From WHSW01 sp963742205 (GTDB lineage Bacteria > Actinomycetota > Thermoleophilia > Solirubrobacterales > 70-9): 64,000 bases of DNA. The stretch covers positions 186,001 to 250,000 of the forward strand of contig CAVUKZ010000004.1 in NCBI GenBank assembly GCA_963742205.1, read 5' to 3'. Made by a program: the position numbers and the translations under genes. Every line of letters begins with the position of its first letter. Positions within the stretch are counted from its first letter, which is position 1. Shown here piece by piece: positions 47,748-55,726 of the stretch. The notes beneath the pieces were generated by a model that did no database searches, was not told the DNA's origin, and saw nothing but the letters and a program-made list of their open reading frames with translations.

Positions 47748-47891
47748 GTGCATCCTGCAGCACTCGCAACTGGGATCGCCGCCCTCGACGTCGTCATCGC
47801 AGGCCAGGCCGTCTACGCCGTGCGCCGCAGAGACCGTCTGGGACGCCCGGCGGTCAGGCGCGCCCCGTCGTCGCCGAAGGGCAGGTCCTAG
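47748..47891 (+). CDS. Small protein (47 aa) with strong ribosome-binding site
   Basis: GTG 47748 preceded by a perfect AAGGAGGT at 47735-47742. The product MHPAALATGIAALDVVIAGQ.. has a hydrophobic N-half and a basic tail (RRRDRLGRPAVRRAP), so it may be a membrane-associated peptide. Its TAG at 47889 shares CTAG with the convergent zinc-ribbon gene, the same arrangement as three other real gene pairs here. This supports it being genuine. Function is unknown. Confidence 0.5.
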   Translation: MHPAALATGIAALDVVIAGQAVYAVRRRDRLGRPAVRRAPSSPKGRS

Positions 47892-48088
47892 CGCCGACCG
47901 AGAACGCTCTGCTCGGCGGCCATCAGCCGCTCGAACTCGCCCGGGTCGAGAAAGAGCCCGTGGCACTTGACGCACTGATCGATCGCGACGCCGTTTCGCA
48001 GATGCGTCTGCATTCTCCCGTCGCATCGGGGACAGGTGAGGTCGTGGCCCGGTTCTCTGCGCTCGTCGTGCTCGATCACAACGCTCAC
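47888..48088 (-). CDS. Zinc-ribbon protein (zf-TFIIB-like)
   Basis: 66-residue protein with a two-knuckle zinc ribbon: CPRCDGRM and CVKCHGLFLDPGEFERL, typical of the small zf-TFIIB family. Start at 48088. Such proteins are of unknown function, possibly binding nucleic acid or protein. It lies 34 nt downstream of the PLP-decarboxylase fusion in the same direction. Confidence 0.8.
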   Translation of the reverse strand: MSVVIEHDERREPGHDLTCPRCDGRMQTHLRNGVAIDQCVKCHGLFLDPGEFERLMAAEQSVLGRR

Positions 48089-48122
48089 GATATAGCCCCG
48101 AGTAAAGAAGTCCGTAAGCCTT

Positions 48123-49982
48123 CTAGCGCCGCCCGGGACGCTCGATGAGTTCGACGGTCACGCCGTCCGGGTCGCCGACGTAGAAGGCGCGGCTGCCGTT
48201 CCAATCGCCCGGGGCCTCGATCGTCACCGGCTCGGAGCGCGGCTCGGCGCCCGCCTCGAGCAGGCGTTTGTGGACCGCGAGCGCGTCGCCGACTCGCAGC
48301 GAGACGTGGGTGGCGCCGGCGTCGTTGGGCTGCGGCCGGTGGGGCGTGCCACGCGGGTCGACGAACTCGATCAGCTCCAGCACCCTGCCGTCGCCGAGGA
48401 TGAGGTCGGCCCAGCGCACCTTGGGGTCCTCGATCCCCGTGATCGCGAACTCGCCGCCCTGGGCGTCACCGCGGCCTCGGAGCTCGATGCCGAGGAGGCC
48501 GGTGTAGAAGTCCAGCGACGCGTCGAGGTCGGCGCAGGTGATCGACACGTGGTCGATCGCGGCCGGCCGCCACCCGTCGCCATCTCCGTCCCGGCGCAGG
48601 CGCTGCGGGATCAGGTCGCGGGCGAAGACGTCGGCGAGCGTCTCATGTCGGCGGATCAGCTCCGACCCCGAGCCCCGCACGAGCACGGTGCCCGGCCGGG
48701 GTAGCGCGTTGAAGTTCGACGCGCCGGCCTCCTGATAGGCGCCGGTGTCCAAGAACGCGAGCACGTCGCCCCTCCGGACGGGCGGCAGAGCCGCGTCCGG
48801 GACGATCACGTCGAGCGCGCAGGTGCGCCCGGTGACGTCGGCGGTCAGGCTCGCCGGCGCGTCGGCCTCGCCCACGGCGACGCACGTCCACCGATTGAGC
48901 TCGAGGTTGACGTCCGGGAGGTAGGCATCGGACGAATCCGTCTCAACCCACGTCAACTCGGTCGGCACGTGCTGTCGCTTGACGTTGCCCACCGTCGCCA
49001 GGTGGACGCCGACGTCCGCGTACAGCCCGCGCCCGGGCTCGACCTCGAGCCGCACGCTCGCCGGTGCGACCTCGATTCGCCCGAGGGCGCCGGTCAGTGA
49101 CTCGCAGAGCGTCTCGGCATAGAGGTCGATGGGCGGGGCGTGCTCCGGGGCCTGGGCGCGCTTGGGATCGAGCCGGCCGAAGGGATCGCGCGGCGCCGGA
49201 TAGCCGCCGCCGACGTCGAGCTCGCGCGGCGTCCACCCGCCCCAGCGCGACCGCAAGTCGACGAGTAGATCGGCGAGCGATGCGACCGCCGCATCCCAGA
49301 CGCCCGGATCGTCGGAGTGGCGGCCGACGTGCAGGTGGATCCCCCGCAGGTCCAGAGCCGGATCCCGGATCTCCTCCTCGGAGAGGGCGAGGATGTCCTC
49401 GGTCGGGATGCCGGCCTTGTAGCGGTCGAGCGCCCGGCGCACCGAGAGCCCGGCCGGCGACATCTCCGAGGGCTCGTCGCGCCCGACCAGGTCGGGGCGA
49501 AACCGAAGCCGGACCATGGCTCGCATGCCGAGGCGCACCGCGACCTCGCGCGCGCTCTCAAGCTCGGCGACGCTGTCCAGCGTGATCCTCACGCCCGCCC
49601 TGATCGCCCGCTCGAGCAGGGCCTCGTCCTTCATCGGGCCGTTGAGCGAGATTCCATCCGCGTCGGCGCCGGTACCGAGGGCGATCTCGAGCTCGCCCGG
49701 ACCGAAGACATCGCAACCGGCGCCCTCCTCGTTGAGGATCGAGCGCAGGGCCAGCGACGCGTTCGCCTTGATCGAGGGCAGGAGCATGAACTCGCCGGGC
49801 CAGCGCTGGGCGAAGGCGCGGGTGTAGGCGCGCGCGTTGCGGCGCAGCTGGTCCTCGGAGACCACGTAGAGGGGGGTGCCGAACCGCTCGGCCAGGCTGC
49901 GCGCGCTCACGTCCTCGACGAAGAGCTCGTGGTCGCGAATCGAGAGGCTGGCGTCGATCCGCGTGGGCTCGGCGGCGCTCAC
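48123..49982 (-). CDS. Fold-type III PLP decarboxylase fused to a C-terminal glyoxalase (VOC) domain
   Basis: 619-residue fusion from GTG 49982. Residues ~20-460 are a DapDC/ODC-like decarboxylase: PLP Lys in LPSIKANAS, 'GCDVFGPGELEIAL', ELDVGGGYPAP, EPGRGLYADVG and the dimer-contributed active-site segment FLDTGAYQEAGASNFN. Residues ~485-615 are a VOC domain (IDHVSITCADLDASLDFYTG, HVSLRVGDALAVHKRL). The first part is as long as a normal decarboxylase (~420-460), so the second is a true addition. The start overlaps the FAD-oxidase stop by 4 nt. The substrate is probably an amino acid or a product of the neighbouring oxidase. Confidence 0.88.
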   Translation of the reverse strand: MSAAEPTRIDASLSIRDHELFVEDVSARSLAERFGTPLYVVSEDQLRRNARAYTRAFAQRWPGEFMLLPSIKANASLALRSILNEEGAGCDVFGPGELEIALGTGADADGISLNGPMKDEALLERAIRAGVRITLDSVAELESAREVAVRLGMRAMVRLRFRPDLVGRDEPSEMSPAGLSVRRALDRYKAGIPTEDILALSEEEIRDPALDLRGIHLHVGRHSDDPGVWDAAVASLADLLVDLRSRWGGWTPRELDVGGGYPAPRDPFGRLDPKRAQAPEHAPPIDLYAETLCESLTGALGRIEVAPASVRLEVEPGRGLYADVGVHLATVGNVKRQHVPTELTWVETDSSDAYLPDVNLELNRWTCVAVGEADAPASLTADVTGRTCALDVIVPDAALPPVRRGDVLAFLDTGAYQEAGASNFNALPRPGTVLVRGSGSELIRRHETLADVFARDLIPQRLRRDGDGDGWRPAAIDHVSITCADLDASLDFYTGLLGIELRGRGDAQGGEFAITGIEDPKVRWADLILGDGRVLELIEFVDPRGTPHRPQPNDAGATHVSLRVGDALAVHKRLLEAGAEPRSEPVTIEAPGDWNGSRAFYVGDPDGVTVELIERPGRR

Positions 49983-51064
49983 GCCGGGCTCGCCTCCGTC
50001 GCCCCGACCGCGACGCGCGCGGCGCGCTCGCCCGTCTCGGGCGCGAACTGAAAGCCCTGCCCATTGCACGCGGACACGACGACGACCGGCCCGTGGCGTT
50101 CGATCACGAAGCGCTCGCCCGGCGTGCGCGTGTAGAAGCAGGCTTCGACTCCGGCGCTCGCCTCGACGATGCCGGGGTATGCCCGCCGCGCCCAGCGTTC
50201 GACCTCCGCGGCGGCCGCCGAATCGACCTCCGGCGGTTCGGCGGCGTCTGGGGCGTCGAGGCCCCGAGCATGCAGCGCGACCTTGAGCCCATACCGCGGA
50301 TCGAACAGCGCGTACGGCTCATCACCGTCGAAGTCGATCAGCGCGCTCGGACGGCGCACGCCGTCGCGCAGGCTCAGGTAGGCGATGGTTTGCGCGCTCA
50401 CCCTCGCCGCGAGGTCGATCCCCGCCTGGGCGAGCAGGCTCTGGCTCCATGGTCCGGCCGCGACCACCGCCGTCTCACAGCGGTAGCGATGGCGCCGCGT
50501 CGTCACCGTCACGCCTGATGCATCCGGCTCGATCGCGACCACCGCCTCGCCGTGGTGCAGCGCAGCGCCGGCCGCGGCGGCCAGATCGAGCACCGTCGAG
50601 TGTGCCTGTGCGGCGCGGATCACCCCGGCTTCGGGTTGATGCAGCGCCCTTCGGCCCTGCGTATCGACTCCGAACCGCCGCCGGACTTCGTCGGCGTCGA
50701 GCAGCTGCGCGGGCTGCTCGGCGATCCGTAGCGCGGCCGCCGCACGCTCGGCAAACGCTCCCGTCGTCAGGGCGCCCGTGTGGACGAGCAGCTCCCGGCC
50801 TGCCTGCGACTCGATCGCCCGCCAGCGCTCGAGCGCTCGCACGCCCAGCTCGAGATAGGACTCGTCGGGATACGGGGCGGGGCAGAAGATCCGGGAGTCG
50901 CCCTTGCTGGAACCCATCGCGGCCCCCGCGGCCTCGCGTTCGACGAGGGCGACGGCGGCTCCACTGCGGGCGAGGGCGAGGGTGGTCGCGGCGCCGACGA
51001 TGCCGCCGCCGATGACGACGACGTCGGCCTCTCTGCGCTCGCGTTGTTCGCCAAGCCCCGACAT
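49979..51064 (-). CDS. FAD-dependent amino-acid/amine oxidase (DAO family, sarcosine-oxidase-like)
   Basis: 361-residue flavoprotein of the SolA/monomeric sarcosine oxidase type. 'DVVVIGGGIVGAATTLALAR' binds FAD, and GSSKGDSRIFCPAPY is the covalent-flavin-side region with a Cys near residue 320 (VEACFYTRTPGE) matching the residue that links flavin in these enzymes. It oxidises an N-methyl or secondary amine of an amino acid. ATG 51064 lies 24 nt from the divergent TetR start, with a palindrome between. Confidence 0.88.
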   Translation of the reverse strand: MSGLGEQRERREADVVVIGGGIVGAATTLALARSGAAVALVEREAAGAAMGSSKGDSRIFCPAPYPDESYLELGVRALERWRAIESQAGRELLVHTGALTTGAFAERAAAALRIAEQPAQLLDADEVRRRFGVDTQGRRALHQPEAGVIRAAQAHSTVLDLAAAAGAALHHGEAVVAIEPDASGVTVTTRRHRYRCETAVVAAGPWSQSLLAQAGIDLAARVSAQTIAYLSLRDGVRRPSALIDFDGDEPYALFDPRYGLKVALHARGLDAPDAAEPPEVDSAAAAEVERWARRAYPGIVEASAGVEACFYTRTPGERFVIERHGPVVVVSACNGQGFQFAPETGERAARVAVGATEASPA

Positions 51065-51068
51065 TTTG

Positions 51069-51082
51069 TGTACGATCGTACA
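51069..51082. promoter_or_regulatory. Perfect palindromic operator between FAD oxidase and TetR genes
   Basis: TGTACGATCGTACA is a perfect 14-bp palindrome filling most of the 24 nt between divergent start codons at 51064 and 51089. This is the classical place for a TetR autoregulatory operator. With so little room, transcripts must start at or inside the start codons, or one true start is further in. Confidence 0.72.
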
Positions 51083-51088
51083 GTACAT

Positions 51089-51724
51089 ATGTCCGCCGAG
51101 CCCGCCGAAGTCAGGACCACCGCCGCGCCAGCGGAGGACGCCCGTGGGCGGGGCGCCCGCCGCCTGCTGCTCCTGCAGACCACGCTGCGGCTGATCGCCG
51201 ACGACGGGATCGACGCGGTCACGCACCGGTCGGTGGCCGACGCCGCGAACGTCCCGCTCGGCTCGACGACGTACTGGTTTTCGTCGCGGCAGGAGATGCT
51301 GCGCGAGGCGCTCGAGTACTTCGCGCGGCTTGAGATCGAGACCCTCAACGAGCGCCTCGACGCCGTGCTCGGCAAGCGCCTGTCGCGCCGCCAGCTGGTC
51401 GACGAGTTCGCCGACCTGCTGATGGCGCAACTCGGGGAGCAGCGCTGGCGCACCGTCGCCCAGTACGCGCTGCTTCAGGAGGCCGCGCGTCGTCCCGAGC
51501 TCGAGGCCGTTTGCCGTGAGTGGAGCGAGGCCTGGGAGCTCGCGCTCAGCGGTCTCTTCGAGTCCCTCGGCAGCACCGATTCACGACTGGAGGCGCAGAT
51601 GTTCCTCGCGATGCTCGACGGGCTTCTACTCGGACAGCTGGCGGCGCCGGACCCGCAGTTCGAGCACGACGTCCTGCGGCCCGCGCTGCGCACATGGTTC
51701 GGCCGGATCGGAGCAGGCCGATGA
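51089..51724 (+). CDS. TetR-family transcriptional regulator
   Basis: 211 residues. The N-terminal helix-turn-helix is LLLLQTTLRLIADDGIDAVT, then HRSVADAANVPLGSTTYWF (residues ~25-70). The C-terminal ligand domain is TetR_C-like (FLAMLDGLLLGQLAAPDPQF). It is divergent from the FAD oxidase gene with a palindrome between. Its TGA overlaps the start of the PotD-like gene (ATGA), so it is co-expressed with that transporter component. Confidence 0.9.
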   Translation: MSAEPAEVRTTAAPAEDARGRGARRLLLLQTTLRLIADDGIDAVTHRSVADAANVPLGSTTYWFSSRQEMLREALEYFARLEIETLNERLDAVLGKRLSRRQLVDEFADLLMAQLGEQRWRTVAQYALLQEAARRPELEAVCREWSEAWELALSGLFESLGSTDSRLEAQMFLAMLDGLLLGQLAAPDPQFEHDVLRPALRTWFGRIGAGR

Positions 51725-52855
51725 CCATCCGCCGGCTCACCCTCGCCGGCCTGGCGCTCGCGGGCTCGGTCCTGCTTGGGGCGTGCGGCTCGAGCGGCGA
51801 CGACGCGACGGGGACGACGACGGTCCCGATTGCGACGGCGACGGGCAAGCCGAGCGGCGACCTCACGATCTCCAACTGGGCCCTCTATATCGACAAGCAG
51901 ACGGTGCCCGATTTCGAGCAGGAGAGCGGGATCAACGTCGACTACGTCGAGGACATCAACAGCTACGACGAGTTCTTCGGCAAGATGCAGCCGCTGCTCG
52001 CGAAGGGCGAGTCCGGCGGGCGCAGCCTGATGGTTGCCAACGACGTCCTCGCCCGCCGGATGTACGAGCTCGGCTACCTGCAGCGCCTGGACCACGACGC
52101 CCTCGCACCGGCCTTCAAGCACCTGAACCCGATCGCGTCCCAGGGTTCGGACGCCGCCCACGACTACTCGATCCCCTGGCAGGGCGGGATGACCGGGCTG
52201 ATCGTCAACGAGGACCTCGCTCCCGACATCCACTCCATCAACGACCTGTTCGATCCCAAGTACCACGGCAAGGTCGAGATGATCACCGAGCTGCCCGAGG
52301 TGGTGCCGCTGGTGATGATGGCCGAGGGCATCGATCCGCTTCGCGCTAGCAAGCAGGACTGGCTCGACGCGATCGCCAAGATCAAGAAGGCCGCCGACGA
52401 CGGCCAGATCCGGCGCTTCACCGGTGGCGACTATGCCCGGGACCTCGCCAGCGGCGACGCCGTCGCCGTGATCGGCTGGGCCGCCGATGCCTTCCAGCTC
52501 CAGGCCGACAATCCGAGCCTGAGCTGGGTGATGCCGACGCAGGGCTGCATTCTGTGGTGGGACAACTGGGTCGTGCCCGGTCGGCGCCCCCAACCCGACC
52601 GCCGGCTACGACTGGATCAACTACACCTACGCGCCCGACCACCAGGCCCAGATCGACGCCTGGACGGGGGCGGTGACACCGGTGACCGGCGTCAAGCAGG
52701 TGCTCCAGCGCACGGACCCGGAGATGGCGCGCAGCGAGCTCGTGTTCCCGAGCAAGCAGTACACGCACAACTGCTCGGGGCCGCTCTCGCCGCCAGGGAG
52801 CGACGCTGACGAGGCGGACGTCCAGAAGGCCTGGTCCGAGGTGACGGGCGTCTGA
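51721..52855 (+). CDS. Spermidine/putrescine-type substrate-binding lipoprotein (PotD-like), frameshifted
   Basis: ~377-residue periplasmic-type binding lipoprotein. The signal ends in LLGACGSSG (Cys ~21); 'LTISNWALYIDKQTVPDFEQ' is the PotD-type first strand and IPWQGGMTGLIVNEDL is also typical. One extra G at about 52580 changes frame after WWDNWVVP. The correct continuation is VGAPNPTAGYDWINYTYAPD.. to QKAWSEVTGV, stop 52855. No permease or ATPase genes adjoin. It is coupled to the TetR gene and next to amine/amino-acid enzymes, so the ligand may be a polyamine or related amine. Confidence 0.88.
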
Positions 52856-52866
52856 GGGACTTTGAG

Positions 52867-53067
52867 CTAGGAGCCGTCGATGCGCTCCGGCTCGATCAGC
52901 TCGGCGGCGCCGAAGCCATCGAGCGCCGGCTCGACGAGGAAGATCTCGATCGTGATGTCGGGATCGACGTGTGCCTGGCTCAGGAAGGCGACCACCTGCG
53001 AGCCGCTCAGCTCCTCGATCGCGGGGCCATACACTGGCGGGGCAAGCCAAACGCGGGGAATCTCCAC
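52867..53067 (-). CDS. Small hypothetical protein (66 aa)
   Basis: GTG 53067 gives MEIPRVWLAPPVYGPAIEEL.., an acidic protein with mixed helix and strand, no known domain. No clear ribosome site is seen. It lies convergent to the PotD-like gene. Coding is plausible from its non-shadow composition but not proven. Confidence 0.42.
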   Translation of the reverse strand: MEIPRVWLAPPVYGPAIEELSGSQVVAFLSQAHVDPDITIEIFLVEPALDGFGAAELIEPERIDGS

Positions 53068-53155
53068 TGTCGACTCAGCCGCGCGCGACGCCCTGGTAGC
53101 CGACAGCGGAGGGAGCGTGCGATGAGCTGCCGATTGGCGGACCTAGGGGGGCACC

Positions 53156-53452
53156 GTGCTGACTGAGAGCGACGCGTGGGCGATGGAGGCGTGGGTTCGA
53201 TCGGCGAAGCGCTGGTCGGAGGCGAGCCAGGCGATGGTCACCGCCGCGACGGAGCTCACCAACGCCTCGCGGACTCTCGCGGCCCAGCTCGACGGGCGGG
53301 CGGTGAGCAGGGATCAGCTGCGCGATCGAGCGGACCTGCAGGCGCAGCTGCGCCTGCTCGCGGAGACGATCGAGGACGAGGGGCGCGAGCTCCGCGACCG
53401 GTTTCCTGTCAACCCAGGCGAACCTGCAGGTGTACTCGACCTGCTCGGGTGA
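53156..53452 (+). CDS. Small helical hypothetical protein (98 aa)
   Basis: GTG 53156, after a G-rich ribosome site. The product is almost fully helical (MEAWVRSAKRWSEASQAMVT.., DQLRDRADLQAQLRLLAETI), probably a coiled coil. No family is recognised. It stands alone. Confidence 0.5.
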   Translation: MLTESDAWAMEAWVRSAKRWSEASQAMVTAATELTNASRTLAAQLDGRAVSRDQLRDRADLQAQLRLLAETIEDEGRELRDRFPVNPGEPAGVLDLLG

Positions 53453-53596
53453 GTGCGGCCCCACCGATCTCGGCGCGCCGGCGAGGACGTAGTTCGCTCG
53501 AGTCCGCCGAACCGGACCCGACGGCTTCGACCGATACCTCGGCGTCCACTATCGGCGCAGAACGTAACGCTCGGCGCGGGCTCGGACGGGGGAGGA

Positions 53597-53896
53597 CTAG
53601 CGCCGCGACTTCGCTCCCTTACGGGCGGAGTGGCGGCGGCTCGCTTCCTTTGCCTTACGCGTCCGCGCCGCCTTCTTGGCGGCCTTGGAGCGCTTGCGTG
53701 ATCCGCCTCCCGCGCGTTCGCGAATGGAGTCCGCGGCCGTGTGCAGCTGATCGGCGATCCGATGAGCCTTCGTCGGCGACTTTGAGCCTTTGGCTGGAAG
53801 GGCCTTCGCGACGCGACTGGCAGTCTTCTTTCGCACGCCGCTGTCTCGCAGTGCCTCGTAGAGGCGCTTGTCGGACTTCGTCTTGGTCTTGGCCAT
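53597..53896 (-). CDS. Small lysine-rich basic protein (histone-like tail)
   Basis: 99 residues from ATG 53896. The N-half KSDKRLYEALRDSGVRKKTA resembles small actinobacterial proteins of the DUF7218 type. The tail has Lys/Ala/Arg repeats (RKRSKAAKKAARTRKAKEAS), as in histone H1-like and Lsr2-associated tails, suggesting nucleic-acid binding. It is a single-gene unit. Confidence 0.7.
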   Translation of the reverse strand: MAKTKTKSDKRLYEALRDSGVRKKTASRVAKALPAKGSKSPTKAHRIADQLHTAADSIRERAGGGSRKRSKAAKKAARTRKAKEASRRHSARKGAKSRR

Positions 53897-53971
53897 CGTG
53901 GCCTCCGTTCGATCGCTGATCCGGTCGCGCTCCACCTACCCCGCTTGGTGGCCGGGAAGCGATGTCTGGGC

Positions 53972-54424
53972 TCAGTTGGTCGGCGTTGTCACGCAGACCG
54001 TCTCGTAGGTGTTGGAGGTCGCGCCGCTGACCGTGGAACCGCCGTCATCGACGCCCAGCGAGCGAGCCGACCCTTCGTCGGTCCAGTAGTTCGCCGTCCA
54101 GAACGTCTCCGCATCGTCCAAATCCGGGAGGTCGTACGTCGCCAGCGCCGTCGCCTCCGGGTACGTCGGCACCCGCAGGCCGGCGCTTGCGCAGACCGCG
54201 AGCGCGTTGAAGAAGCTCTGGGGAGAGCTCATGGCTCGAAAGCAGAGCTCGCCCAGACGCACGGTCTCGTGCGTGCAGCTATCGACGCCGCTTTGGTCGG
54301 CGATCTCAGCGCCGGTCAGGCCCTCGTTCTTGACGTCGATCCCTTGAACCTGGCCGGTACCGATGTCAACCGACTTCACCTGTCCGTTGATGATGTCCGT
54401 GCTGCCGACGAAGGCCGTCGCCAT
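53972..54424 (-). CDS. Surface-protein-family fragment lacking its signal anchor
   Basis: 150 residues from ATG 54424 behind AAGGGGAG. 'STDIINGQVKSVDIGTGQVQ' and GLTGAEIADQSG belong to a secreted family common in Solirubrobacterales, normally preceded by an 'LTYANV' signal anchor. Here only 97 nt separate it from the divergent VOC gene and no anchor is encoded. It has paired cysteines (DSCTHETVRLGELCF, TVCVTT). It may be a truncated gene or a cytoplasmic variant. Confidence 0.62.
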   Translation of the reverse strand: MATAFVGSTDIINGQVKSVDIGTGQVQGIDVKNEGLTGAEIADQSGVDSCTHETVRLGELCFRAMSSPQSFFNALAVCASAGLRVPTYPEATALATYDLPDLDDAETFWTANYWTDEGSARSLGVDDGGSTVSGATSNTYETVCVTTPTN

Positions 54425-54521
54425 CGCTCCCCTTGAGGTCATCGAGATGCGCCCGTCCCCGTCGCGCGCGAGATTACAACGGCATATCGGGGGCTGCAAC
54501 TAGCGTTTTACACTGCGCCGC

Positions 54522-54959
54522 ATGACGATCAAACGCTTGGATCACGTCGGAGTTGTGGTCGAGGATCTCGCGGCCGCGATCGCGTTCTTCGTCGAATTGG
54601 GCTTGGAACTGGAGGGCGAGACAACGGTCGAGGGCGAATTCGCGGACCAGCTCATCGGGCTCGACGGCGTCCGAGCCGACATCGCCTTCGTGCGGACCCC
54701 CGACGGCCACGGCCGGGTCGAGCTGTCGACGTTCCACACGCCGGTGGCCACCAGCGGTGCGCCCAGGGCGCCGGTCAACGTCCCGGGCATCCCTCGCATC
54801 ACGTTCGTCGTCGACGACGTCGACGACGTCTTCGGTCGCCTGCAGGCCCACGGCGCCGAACTCGTGGGGGAGGTGACGGAGTACGAGGACACCTACCGGT
54901 ACGGCTACGTCCGCGGCCCCGCCGGCGTCATCATCGGGCTGGTCGAGGAGCTCCGCTGA
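54522..54959 (+). CDS. VOC-family (glyoxalase/dioxygenase-like) protein
   Basis: 145 residues with paired beta-alpha-beta VOC modules. 'LDHVGVVVEDLAAAIAFFVE' carries the first metal His, and 'ITFVVDDVDDVFGRLQAHGA' and GVIIGLVEEL the second half. It probably isomerises or binds a small aldehyde or antibiotic; no specific substrate is indicated. It is divergent from the surface-protein fragment. Confidence 0.87.
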   Translation: MTIKRLDHVGVVVEDLAAAIAFFVELGLELEGETTVEGEFADQLIGLDGVRADIAFVRTPDGHGRVELSTFHTPVATSGAPRAPVNVPGIPRITFVVDDVDDVFGRLQAHGAELVGEVTEYEDTYRYGYVRGPAGVIIGLVEELR

Positions 54960-55051
54960 GCTCCCGTAGCTCGGTCGGATCCTGGGCTTGGGCTGAAGAG
55001 ACCAATGGCCGTCTGCGCCGCCGCGACCGGGCCGAGCTGCTGCGCCAAGGA

Positions 55052-55717
55052 ATGCTCGCTCGCCTGGCGCTGCTGCCGGGGCCGTGGCGGCGAGCTGCAT
55101 TCGGCGACCACCCGCCGGCGGCGATCCCCGACCCGCCCGATAGCGCCTTGGCGACCGAGGCCGAGGAGAAGGTGCGCGCGCTCTCGAGCTCGCCCCTTTA
55201 CGCCCACTGCCTTCGAACCTGGGCCTTCGCCGCACTCTTTGCCGAGCGCGACCGGGTAAAGCATGACCGCGAGTTGTTGTATCTGGCCTGCGTCCTGCAC
55301 GATCTCGGCCTGACCGAAGCGCACACCTGCCAGGACAAGACGGCGCAATGCTTCGCGGTTGAAGGCGCCCGAGCCGCGCGTAACCTCTTGCGCAGTAGCG
55401 GCGAACCCGACGACCGCGCGCGCCAGGTCGCCGAGGCCATCTCGCTTCATCTCAACATCTCGGTTCCCGCTCGCTACGGCCCGGAGGCCGGATTGCTGAG
55501 CAAGGGTGTGACGCTCGACGTGGTCGGGCGCCGTGCGAACCAGCTGCCGCCGCCGGTCATCGCGAAGGTCGTCCAGGAATGGCCGCGGGCCGGCTTCAGC
55601 GAGGCACTGCTGGCCGGCACTCGCCGCCAAGCCGAGGTTCGTCCCGACTCGAGGGCCGCTTTCCTGCAGAAGCTCGGCTTCACCAAGCTGGTGTCAGCCA
55701 ACCCGCTCGACGCCTAG
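55052..55717 (+). CDS. HD-domain phosphohydrolase-like protein
   Basis: 221 residues from ATG 55052. The metal motif is VLHDLGLTEAH (residues ~80-90), with His in 'YAHCLRTWAFAALFA' and a later His in ISLHLNIS, as in HD hydrolases related to cyanamide hydratase. The same frame reads protein-like sequence upstream (WAEETNGRLRRRDRAELLRQ from ~54990) but has no standard start there, so the true start may lie near 54960 with a frame change. It is followed 9 nt later by the flavin monooxygenase. Confidence 0.82.
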   Translation: MLARLALLPGPWRRAAFGDHPPAAIPDPPDSALATEAEEKVRALSSSPLYAHCLRTWAFAALFAERDRVKHDRELLYLACVLHDLGLTEAHTCQDKTAQCFAVEGARAARNLLRSSGEPDDRARQVAEAISLHLNISVPARYGPEAGLLSKGVTLDVVGRRANQLPPPVIAKVVQEWPRAGFSEALLAGTRRQAEVRPDSRAAFLQKLGFTKLVSANPLDA

Positions 55718-55726
55718 CTTCGTCGC

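Noticed and set aside
45954..48026. Longer 690-residue version of the cNMP/flavoprotein gene
   Set aside because: The first ~130 residues are low-complexity and lie over the zinc-ribbon and small-gene region; GTG 47633 fits the domain start.
52867..52870. CTAG after the PotD-like gene as a shared stop
   Set aside because: The plus-strand gene already ends at 52855, so there is no overlap.
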